Below, in pieces: positions 56,764 through 64,000 of a DNA stretch of 64,000 bases. Below the pieces are notes generated by a model. The model did no database searches, had not been told where the DNA came from, and saw only the letters and a program-made list of their open reading frames with translations. The stretch is from Stigmatella erecta (GTDB lineage Bacteria; Myxococcota; Myxococcia; Myxococcales; Myxococcaceae), in NCBI RefSeq assembly GCF_900111745.1, contig NZ_FOIJ01000012.1, forward strand, positions 1 through 64,000, read 5' to 3'. Position numbers and translations under genes: made by a program. Each line of letters opens with the position of its first letter. The first letter of the stretch is position 1.

Positions 56764-57513
56764 CTACGGAGCGCAGTAGGTGTCGCGCGGAATCAGCCCT
56801 GTCACGTTGACGGTGGCGCCGGCGCGGACGACGTACTCGCTGGCGCCCACGCGGGTCTCGGCGTTGCACCAGTCATAGGTGTAGCCCAGGCCTGTCCATG
56901 GATAGTGAGGCTGCTGCCAGAAGCTGAAGCTGAACGCGTAGTTGGCGTTCATCCAGTTCTTGTGCGCTTCGGTGGCCGAGGCTGGGAAGGTCAGGCCGCA
57001 CGAGGTGTCATCGACCTCCGCGTCCGGGCAAGGCCGGAACATGTCCTCCGGCTTGACCCACATCTCGACGATGTAGCTCGACGCGTCCAGCTCCGTCGCC
57101 GGAGGCAGGCCGAGGTACTGGTTGATGCGCGGGACAAGCTGCTCCGAAGGGACTGTCTTGCACAGCGCCTGGAGCTGTGGCGCAGGGGTGAGCCAGACCT
57201 CGGCCTGCAGGGTGTTGTCGCCCTGCGTGTAGCCGGTGGCGGTGGTCCAGGTCACCATGCGGACCGCGGTCCGCGTCTCGTTCCAGATCAGCTTCGGGTT
57301 GGAAGGAGTGATGGCCCATAGGCCGTTGTAGATGTCCTCCGAGGTTGGCTCGGCGGCATCTCGCACCGCTGTGGCATAGGTCTGTGCGTCACAGACGGGC
57401 GGCTCAGGCGTACCGCCGTCCGGGTCCGGGGTGTCGTTGCCGCAGGCGGTAAGCGACAACAGCGCGGTGGTGCCCACCAGCCAGTGCAGGCGGGGCAGGG
57501 ATTGCCAGTTCAT
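56764..57513 (-). CDS. Hypothetical lipoprotein
   Basis: This 249-residue protein has a lipobox (LTAC, about residue 24) followed by an acidic proline-rich linker. The mature domain has six or more cysteines and many aromatic residues, which suggests an extracellular disulfide-bonded fold. No family recognised. It lies 39 bases upstream of the hybrid kinase stop in the same direction of transcription as that gene. Confidence 0.7.
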   Translation of the reverse strand: MNWQSLPRLHWLVGTTALLSLTACGNDTPDPDGGTPEPPVCDAQTYATAVRDAAEPTSEDIYNGLWAITPSNPKLIWNETRTAVRMVTWTTATGYTQGDNTLQAEVWLTPAPQLQALCKTVPSEQLVPRINQYLGLPPATELDASSYIVEMWVKPEDMFRPCPDAEVDDTSCGLTFPASATEAHKNWMNANYAFSFSFWQQPHYPWTGLGYTYDWCNAETRVGASEYVVRAGATVNVTGLIPRDTYCAP

Positions 57514-57552
57514 GGGAGATCCTTATCGAGGGATGGGCCCCAGCGCCAAGCC

Positions 57553-60500
57553 TCATCCCAAGGTTCCGTTCAGTGGGAGCGCCACCGTGAAGGTGGCGCC
57601 TCCGCCCTCCGTGGGCATGAAGCGGATGTTGCCGGCGTGTGCTTCCGCAATGTAGCGAGCAAGCCACAAGCCCAGCCCAAACCCGCCGTAATGCTTCTCG
57701 GAAACGGCGCGCTCGAAGCGCCCGAAGATGCGCTCCTGGTCCTCCGGCCTGATGCCTTCGCCGTGATCCACCACCGTGAGGAAGGCATGGTCCGAGTCCC
57801 TCCGCACGGCCACCTCGACGGGATTTCCCGCCCCGAACTTGAGTGCGTTATCGAGGAGGCCTTGGAGGATCTGGTGCAACCTCACCCGGTCGCCGTGTCC
57901 GATGATGGGTGAGGGCGCATTCACGGTGAGGACGCAACCGGCGTGCGCGGCCTTGGTCCGCGCCTGTTCCACGACGGCGCTCGCGACCGCCGACAGGTCT
58001 ACTTCTTGCCGTGTGAGCTTCAGGCGGCCGGTGAAGGCCTCGGACACGTCCAGCAGCCGCTCGACCAGGCGCTCCAACCGGTGCAGCTGTTTCTGCGTCG
58101 TTTGTGCCTTCCCCCCGATCGCTTCCGGCGAAGCCTCGGCCCGGTCTTCGCTGCCCAGGCTTCGAACCATGGACTGGAAGTTGAGCGACAAGGCGGCCAC
58201 GGGCGTGCGCAGCTCATGGCTGACGAGACTGAGAAACTCGTCTCGCATCCGCACGGACTCGCGCAGGATCTTCTTCTCGAGCTCGCCCCGGGCCACCTCC
58301 CGGCGCACGCGGGCCATGTCGAGCTGGGTGCGCACCCGGACCATGAGTTCGCGCGCGGAGAAGGGCTTCACCAGGTAGTCATCCGCTCCGCTCTGGAGAC
58401 CCTCCACCGTGGACTCATCGCCCGCCCGCGCGGAGAGCAGGATGATGGGGATGGCGCGCGTGTCCTCGCCTGCGCGGAGGGCGCGCACCAGCCCAAAGCC
58501 GTCCAACCCTGGCATCATCACATCGGAGAGGATCAGGTCCGGCGGCTGGGCACGCACCCGCTCGAGCGCGTCGTTCCCGTTCGTGGCTGTCTCGACGTGG
58601 CGGAAGACGCGTCCGAGCAACCCAGCCACGTAGGTGCGCAGGTCGGCGTTGTCGTCCACGAGGAGGATGCGGGAGCGCGCAAGCGCCTCCGGCACATCCT
58701 GCACCGGTTCCTCGAAGGCTCCACCGCTGAGCATGCCCGCGCCCGTGGCATCCACGGACCAGCGCTGCGCCTCCTCGACGAAGGGCGCGATCCCCGCGGC
58801 GAAAGAGTCCGGCCGGGGCGTGCGCTCGATTCGCTCCGGGGGCAGGTGGTCCGACCCGCGCGGCAGCCGCAGGGTGAAGACCGTTCCCTCGCCGAGCTTG
58901 CTCTCCACCGAGATGCTGCCCCCGTGAAGCTTCACCAACTCCTGCACCAGGGCGAGGCCGATCCCTGTGCCCTCGTGGCTTCGTCCCTGGGTCACACGGA
59001 CCCGGTAGAAGCGCTCGAAGACGCGCGGGAGCTCTTCTTCGGGAATCCCCACCCCCGTGTCCCGCACGGTGAGGACCGCATGGCGCTCCTGCCAGCTGAG
59101 GCCCAGACGGATCTCACCTTCATAGGTGTACTTCACCGCATTCGAGAGGAGGTTCAAGACAACCTTCTCCCACATCTCCGGATCGACGTAGAGGGGCTCG
59201 GGCAGGGGGGGGCACTCCACCACCAGCCTCAAGCCCGCGCTCTCCACCGCGGATTGAAAGGCGCTCGCGAGGTTGCGCGTCACGGCGGAGAGGTCCACCG
59301 GCACGTAGTGGGCCTGGGCCCGGCCCGCCTCCATCCGCGAGAAGTCGAGCAGCGTGTTGACCATCTTGTAGAGCCGCAGGGCGCTGCGGCGGACCAGGCC
59401 GAGCTTCTCTCCTTCCAACGACTTTTCCGGCCTGGACAGCGCGTCCTCGATGGGACCGAGAATGAGCGTGAGCGGAGTCCTGAATTCGTGGCTCACGTTG
59501 CTGAAGAATGCCGTCTTCGCCTGGTCCAGCAGGGCCAGCTCCTCTGCCCGCTGCTTTTCCTGTTCATAGGCGCGGGCACTGGAGATGCTGGCGGCGAGCT
59601 GCCGCGCCAGAAGCTGCAGGAAGCTGCGGTACTCGCCATCCAGCGCGACCAGTGGACTCAGGCCCGCCACCAGCACCCCCGTGGCCGCGGTATCCGCGCC
59701 CATGGGCACGGGCAGAACGAGGGCGCGTGTCGCGGGCTCGGGCCAAGGGCCGCCAGGCAGGTGGCCCCACTTCAAGTGGAGGTCTTCGACCAAGACCTCC
59801 TGCTTCAGGCTGGCAACGGCGGCGAGGGGCCACGGGTGGGTGTCGCCGGGGCTCAGCCCGAGAGGGGCCGCGGGAGCGCCCCGTGCAAGGCCGGCGCAGC
59901 TCACCAGGCGCGCCTTCCCGGCCTCGACGGCGTAGAGGAGCGCGAAAGGCAGATCGTTGCCGGCCTGCGCGAGGACTTCTTCCAGGGAGCGGAAAACCCC
60001 TTCGACCTTCTTATCGAGCGCCGCCCGGATGGACAGCTCCCGGAGAACTCCCAACCGGCGATCTCCCACCACCTGGCGCGTCGTCTCGCTCGCGATGGCG
60101 AAGAGGCCCGCGATCTCCCCCCTCTCACCGATGGTCGGATTGTAGGACCAGGTGAAGTAGGCCTCTTCTCTCAACCCACCCGGCCGCCGCGCGAAATTGA
60201 CGTTCCCGTTCTCGATGAACAGGGGCTCTCCCGTCTCGTGAACGCGCTTCATCAGGGGGCCGAGGAGCGCCCATTCCTCGGCAAGCGCCTCATGCCCGCG
60301 CGCCCCCAGGGTCTGGGGATGCTTCGCCCCCAGGATGGGACGGAACGGATCATTGTAGAGCATGCGGAGCTCGGGGCCCCAGAACAGAATGATGGGATAC
60401 GGGGAGCGGAGCATCGTGCTGACCGAGGTCCGCAGCGATTGGGGCCAGGCTTCGATCGGGCCCAGCGAGTTCTTGGACCAGTCGAAGGAGCGCATCAGCG

Positions 60501-61635
60501 CGCCCATCTCGCCCCCGCCTTGAATGAAACTCTCCTCGGCGCCCAGCCGCGGGAGGACGCGGCGGTCCCCCTCCTCGTTGGCGCACGCGTGGCTGATGGC
60601 CGTGGCGATGCGCTCCGCCACCAGCTCCAGAAATTCACGGTAGTCGCCGTCAGGGGCGCGCCTCGCGCTCAAGCCCGCGACGAGAAAGCCATGGAGGCGC
60701 GCAGAGCCCAAACGGGGAATGGGCAATACCCAGGCCGACCGAGGGGCCTCCGGCCAGGTGCCCTTGGGAGGCTCGGCGAAGCGGGCACGCGCATCCGGGA
60801 CGAACTGGGGGGTCAGGGCCGCATCCGCGAAGGGCCACGGGGGGTTTGCCTGTGGTGCGCCCAGGAGCGAAACGGCGGCGGCTGGATCCGTCCCCCACCC
60901 GGCCGCCGCCACGAGCTCGGGCCTCTGGTCAGCGTCATGGAGCCGGTACAGCAAGGCGAACGGAACGTCGAGCGCGTTGCCCTCCAGCACCCGGGCGGCT
61001 TCTCGCCACGCATCGTGTTCCCGCCTCACCGGTCCCGCGCGCGCCGCCAGGTCTTTCAGGGTCCGCAGCCTCCGTTCGCCGAGCACCCGGCCGGTCGTTT
61101 CGGTGACGGTGGCATGAACCCCTCCGACGCCACCACTCTCGTCCCGTATCGGGCTGTACGCGAAGGTGAAGTAGCACTCCTCGAGATGGCCATTCCGGTC
61201 CAGCGGGAGCATCCGGTCCTCGGAGCCGACCGCCTGCCCTTGTCTCACGCCCTCGAACATCGGACCGAGGATGTGCCAGCTCTCCTCGAACGAGGACGAG
61301 GCGCTGCGGCCCATGGCGCCGGGATGCTTGGTCGAGCCCAGAATCGGCCGGTACCCATCGTTGTAGAACTGAACGAACTGGGGCCCCCACGCGATGTACA
61401 TCGGAACGCGCGATTCGAGCAGGATGCTGAGTGCCGTGCGCAGCGACTGGGGCCACGTTTCCTGCGGCCCCACGGGAGTCTGCGCCCAGTCGATGGAGCG
61501 CATGAGGGCGCCCATCTCGCCCCCGTCGGCGGGCATCGCCGCCGCTTCGCTCTGGGGCTCGCCCGGCAACTGGGGAGCGGAAGAGGAGCTGGTCGCCGCG
61601 TCGTAGGGTGTGGTCGATGTGCGCATCCAAGCCAT
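57553..61635 (-). CDS. Hybrid histidine kinase with duplicated sensors and two kinase cores
   Basis: This protein of about 1,360 residues has two copies of a sensor unit (starting MGALMRSIDW and MGALMRSFDW), each a PAS-like domain followed by a GAF-like domain. The first kinase core has its H-box in NVSHEFRTP (about residue 715), then HATPase motifs. A receiver domain follows, with Asp in LSDVMMPGLDG (about 1036). A second kinase core has VSHELRTP (about 1139) and GFGLGLWLARY. It is soluble. The start is uncertain between 61644 (GTG), 61635 and 61626. No partner regulator is adjacent. Confidence 0.88.
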   Translation of the reverse strand: MAWMRTSTTPYDAATSSSSAPQLPGEPQSEAAAMPADGGEMGALMRSIDWAQTPVGPQETWPQSLRTALSILLESRVPMYIAWGPQFVQFYNDGYRPILGSTKHPGAMGRSASSSFEESWHILGPMFEGVRQGQAVGSEDRMLPLDRNGHLEECYFTFAYSPIRDESGGVGGVHATVTETTGRVLGERRLRTLKDLAARAGPVRREHDAWREAARVLEGNALDVPFALLYRLHDADQRPELVAAAGWGTDPAAAVSLLGAPQANPPWPFADAALTPQFVPDARARFAEPPKGTWPEAPRSAWVLPIPRLGSARLHGFLVAGLSARRAPDGDYREFLELVAERIATAISHACANEEGDRRVLPRLGAEESFIQGGGEMGALMRSFDWSKNSLGPIEAWPQSLRTSVSTMLRSPYPIILFWGPELRMLYNDPFRPILGAKHPQTLGARGHEALAEEWALLGPLMKRVHETGEPLFIENGNVNFARRPGGLREEAYFTWSYNPTIGERGEIAGLFAIASETTRQVVGDRRLGVLRELSIRAALDKKVEGVFRSLEEVLAQAGNDLPFALLYAVEAGKARLVSCAGLARGAPAAPLGLSPGDTHPWPLAAVASLKQEVLVEDLHLKWGHLPGGPWPEPATRALVLPVPMGADTAATGVLVAGLSPLVALDGEYRSFLQLLARQLAASISSARAYEQEKQRAEELALLDQAKTAFFSNVSHEFRTPLTLILGPIEDALSRPEKSLEGEKLGLVRRSALRLYKMVNTLLDFSRMEAGRAQAHYVPVDLSAVTRNLASAFQSAVESAGLRLVVECPPLPEPLYVDPEMWEKVVLNLLSNAVKYTYEGEIRLGLSWQERHAVLTVRDTGVGIPEEELPRVFERFYRVRVTQGRSHEGTGIGLALVQELVKLHGGSISVESKLGEGTVFTLRLPRGSDHLPPERIERTPRPDSFAAGIAPFVEEAQRWSVDATGAGMLSGGAFEEPVQDVPEALARSRILLVDDNADLRTYVAGLLGRVFRHVETATNGNDALERVRAQPPDLILSDVMMPGLDGFGLVRALRAGEDTRAIPIILLSARAGDESTVEGLQSGADDYLVKPFSARELMVRVRTQLDMARVRREVARGELEKKILRESVRMRDEFLSLVSHELRTPVAALSLNFQSMVRSLGSEDRAEASPEAIGGKAQTTQKQLHRLERLVERLLDVSEAFTGRLKLTRQEVDLSAVASAVVEQARTKAAHAGCVLTVNAPSPIIGHGDRVRLHQILQGLLDNALKFGAGNPVEVAVRRDSDHAFLTVVDHGEGIRPEDQERIFGRFERAVSEKHYGGFGLGLWLARYIAEAHAGNIRFMPTEGGGATFTVALPLNGTLG

Positions 61636-61811
61636 CGATACCACACACCTTCTGTGAAGGTGGACAGAGCAGCTTCAGTCCAGAGCCCTCTTGCCTGAGT
61701 GCTTCCTGTGAAGGTGCGGCCGCGGCGGGTGCAGGGAGGGCGGGCAGGCACGATTCGCTCGGAGCCCCCCAAGTTGTCTATCCTGATGCTTCGCAAGCGA
61801 GGGAGGCACGG

Positions 61812-62321
61812 ATGACTGACGGTCCAAGCGCGAGCTCAGAGCCGCTGTCACCCAGGGGACAGCGGCTGGGGGGGCTGGGACGGTTCATCGTCTACGGGCT
61901 GATGGGGTTGTGCATCGAGTGCTGCTTCACCTCGGTGGTGGATCTGGCCACGGGCGTGGGAGACCTGCGGCTCAAGGGGTACTCGTACCTGTGGATGCAC
62001 CCCATCTGGGGCGCGACCCTCCTGCTGGCCGAGGCTCTCATGGGGTGGCTGCGGCGCATGCGGCTGAGCCGGAGCACACGCGCCTTCATCGCCATGGCCG
62101 CGAGCTTCGCGATCGAGTACGTCACCGGTGCCCTGCTGGTGGCGGCCGTTGGCCGGAGCCCGTGGGATTACACGGGCTCGCCGTGGAGCGTTCACGGGCT
62201 GATCCGCCTGGACTACGCCCCCCTCTGGTTTCTGTGTGGTCTGGCGTGCGAGCCCCTCACCCGTTTTGTCCGGCAGGTCCGCATCTTTGCCTGGGAGTCC
62301 GAGGCCGCCCCCGGACGCTGA
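61812..62321 (+). CDS. CmpB-like (DUF1113) membrane protein
   Basis: This 169-residue protein has about four membrane helices. The blocks VYGLMGLCIECCFTS, MHPIWGATLL, EYVTGALL and SPWDYTGSPWSVHGLIRL match the putative ABC transporter CmpB family (DUF1113), whose function is poorly known. GGAGG lies six bases before the ATG. It is divergent from the hybrid kinase gene; the gap of about 176 bases should hold both promoters. Confidence 0.82.
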   Translation: MTDGPSASSEPLSPRGQRLGGLGRFIVYGLMGLCIECCFTSVVDLATGVGDLRLKGYSYLWMHPIWGATLLLAEALMGWLRRMRLSRSTRAFIAMAASFAIEYVTGALLVAAVGRSPWDYTGSPWSVHGLIRLDYAPLWFLCGLACEPLTRFVRQVRIFAWESEAAPGR

Positions 62322-62492
62322 CCCTGACGGCCGAGGGCTGGGGCCCGTGCCCAGCCCTCTCTTTCACGTCAGCCTTGGTAATAGCGCTAAGCCAAGCGAA
62401 GTAATTCCGTTCAGGGGGGAGCCACGCAGAACCCCGATTTTTCGGCCTGGGCAGTGGCGCCCCCTGACTGGACTTAGCCCGGGTGGCTTAGG

Positions 62493-62984
62493 TCAGTTGC
62501 AATCGCTGCCCACGAATCCATAGGGCTGCGCCCGGACCTGCGAGACCTTTCCGTCAAGCCCCCCCTTGTCGCAGTAGCTAAGCGAGTAGTAGGGGTTGGG
62601 GGTCCCCGTGACCTCGAAGGAGGTAACGCACAGCTGCTCCGCGTACTGGTTGACGACGATTTCAGCCCAGTCATCGCCATGGCTGCCAGAAGCACTGTTG
62701 TAGACACGGATGACCGTTCCCACGGGCACCTGGAACAATTTCATGGACCGGGCCTCGTCATTGGACCAGCCCGAGCCACTGGAGTTGGGGATGATGGTCG
62801 CCGCCGTATTGTAGGGATACGAGCCGACCTGATCGCCGCCGCAGAAGTTGCCCTCCCAGAAGGTAATGGAGGCAGAAGACAGCGCACCGGCCTGCGTCCC
62901 CGTCTCGTCTGGGACAGGCTCGGCCTCGGGGCCGCAAGCGGTGGCGAACAGCACGGACATCAGCAACGCATTGTGAAGACGCAT
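62493..62984 (-). CDS. Lipoprotein with possible beta/gamma-crystallin-like domain
   Basis: This 163-residue protein has a lipobox (ATAC, about residue 17). The mature part contains SITFWEGNFCGGDQ and ARSMKLFQVPVGTVIRVY, a pattern like Greek-key beta/gamma-crystallin units, and two pairs of cysteines. The crystallin assignment is tentative. It is convergent with the CmpB-like gene across 171 bases with no other gene. Confidence 0.6.
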   Translation of the reverse strand: MRLHNALLMSVLFATACGPEAEPVPDETGTQAGALSSASITFWEGNFCGGDQVGSYPYNTAATIIPNSSGSGWSNDEARSMKLFQVPVGTVIRVYNSASGSHGDDWAEIVVNQYAEQLCVTSFEVTGTPNPYYSLSYCDKGGLDGKVSQVRAQPYGFVGSDCN

Positions 62985-63290
62985 GAAGGACCACTCCTGG
63001 GAATTGGATGGGTTCAGAACCGCCATGTCTGGCGGCGGTCAGGGCCTCTGGAAGCGCCCTGCTCGCGAGGGGCTATGTACAGAGCCTCGTTCCCCGTGAC
63101 GCCGGCCTTGCAGCCAAGCGCTCCGTCCATGCCGTGAAGTGGCCCGCCGCTGCCGTGAGCTGTCCTGCTCCGAGGATGTACGTCGGGAAGGACCCCTGGC
63201 ACGGCTTGGGCACGCCCCGCTTGCTGGGGGCCCCCGGGTCCTGGGAAAACAACGGAGTCCCCTCTTGGAGACATTTGTACAGTAGGCCCC

Positions 63291-64000
63291 ATGCACGCCC
63301 TTCCCCCGATGCTCCTGGCCATCGTCCTGTGTGGCTGCTCCACGGCCGTCAGCCGCGCCCCCACAGCACACGAGATGCCCCCGCCGCACGTATTCGATGC
63401 ATCGACTCCCTTGCAGGACCGTCATGGCCCTGCGCCCAAGGCGTTCTTCGAGATGCTGCAACTTCGCGATGCGACCTCGCACACGCCGACGGACTCCGAG
63501 CGGCACAAGCTCGCTGCGGCGCTGGGCCACCTGACGCCGCTGCAGCGCCGCGTGCTGACCCAGCATCTGCGTTCGATCAGTTTCGTCGAGGGCATGCCGA
63601 ACAATGCGCTCACGTATCCGGATGAGACGGACCGTTCGGAGAAGCGCTTCCACATCACCATCCGCGCCGGCGTGCTGAACGAGACGGTGTCCGAGCTCAT
63701 CACCCGAAAGGAGCGCAGCTGCGCCGATGCCGCCGGGTCGTCGCTGGAGCTGTCGATAGACGCCGGCCACATGGACGCACTGGTCTACGTCCTATTGCAC
63801 GAGGCGACGCACATTGTGGACAGCAGCCTTGGGTTCACCGCCGAGGCCAGCGCGAGGTATGAGCCGGCCAGGCCGTTCACCGAGGGCATCTGGGAGGACC
63901 GCCTGCATGCCGTGGCCGCCTACCGCAGTGACATCCTGGAGACGACTTGCTGGCGCGAGCGCGGAAAGACGGTGCCCCTGGACAAGATCCCATCCGTCTA
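63291..64000 (+). CDS. Lipoprotein with HExxH metallopeptidase motif, 3' end cut off
   Basis: An open frame runs from the ATG at 63291 off the window end (236 codons seen). The signal has a lipobox (VLCGC). At about residue 169 the helix LLHEATHIVD carries HExxH, the zinc site of metallopeptidases. A nearby downstream Glu-rich helix could supply the third ligand, but it is not identified. Family not recognised. The 300 bases before it (62985-63290) show no gene. Confidence 0.7.
   Translation, partial: MHALPPMLLAIVLCGCSTAVSRAPTAHEMPPPHVFDASTPLQDRHGPAPKAFFEMLQLRDATSHTPTDSERHKLAAALGHLTPLQRRVLTQHLRSISFVEGMPNNALTYPDETDRSEKRFHITIRAGVLNETVSELITRKERSCADAAGSSLELSIDAGHMDALVYVLLHEATHIVDSSLGFTAEASARYEPARPFTEGIWEDRLHAVAAYRSDILETTCWRERGKTVPLDKIPSV

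Noticed and set aside
57943-61698. 1,251-codon plus-strand frame opposite the hybrid kinase
   Set aside because: The minus strand carries clear kinase, receiver and ATPase motifs; the plus-strand translation has none.

Overview
The window is very GC-rich DNA from a myxobacterium, most likely the genus Stigmatella or a close relative. The evidence is the strong codon-position bias, a PilT twitching-motility ATPase, many lipoproteins and two-component proteins, a caspase-like protease, and above all a five-gene operon whose order and content match the aurachin quinoline-alkaloid genes auaA-auaE known from Stigmatella aurantiaca. Genus is an inference from gene content only. No rRNA, tRNA, CRISPR array, insertion sequence or phage module was seen.

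Region 1 (0-11 kb): an ECF-type sigma factor with a zinc-binding anti-sigma partner; a translationally coupled operon of a caspase-like protease with an EF-hand loop, a membrane protein and a repeat lipoprotein; RmuC; an XPB-type helicase coupled to a Bax1/DUF790 nuclease; an XRE regulator; and two degenerate receiver proteins. Region 2 (11-24 kb): a type II thioesterase; the branched-chain amino acid operon ilvB-ilvN-ilvE-ilvD-ilvC, preceded by a Val/Leu-rich leader peptide and an attenuator terminator; a glutathione transferase; PilT; two secreted carbohydrate-active lipoproteins; and a dienelactone hydrolase.

Region 3 (24-40 kb) is the centrepiece. A minus-strand operon holds a UbiA prenyltransferase, an ACP, KS-alpha, KS-beta and an aryl-ligase-like protein (auaA-E). 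It is divergent from a TetR regulator, which precedes two FtsX-type permeases, a LolA-like protein, an outer-membrane protein and an ABC ATPase. Next come a Rieske oxygenase (auaF-like) and a second, catalytically intact aryl-CoA ligase (auaEII-like) in an operon with an alpha/beta hydrolase and an oxidoreductase. Together they suggest anthranilate activation by the second ligase, transfer to the ACP by the AuaE-like protein, chain extension by the KS pair, prenylation by AuaA, oxidation by the Rieske enzyme, and possibly export by the ABC cassette. TetR-type GAACGTTCG sites sit in front of both the TetR gene and the permease genes.

Region 4 (40-51.7 kb): modABC molybdate uptake convergent with a rhodanese-MoeB protein, glutathione peroxidase, a CPBP protease, a Tat-exported oxidoreductase, a histidine kinase, a quinone-oxidoreductase-type dehydrogenase and an AurF-type diiron N-oxygenase. 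Region 5 (51.7-64 kb) shows gene turnover: a VOC protein, the tail of a lost MocR-type gene, a DsbA-like protein, a broken aldo/keto reductase beside an intact one, and a cupin-carboxymuconolactone decarboxylase with two stacked export signals. It then holds a glycine-rich protein, lipoproteins, a 1,360-residue hybrid histidine kinase with duplicated sensor modules, a CmpB-like membrane protein, and a HExxH lipoprotein cut by the window end.
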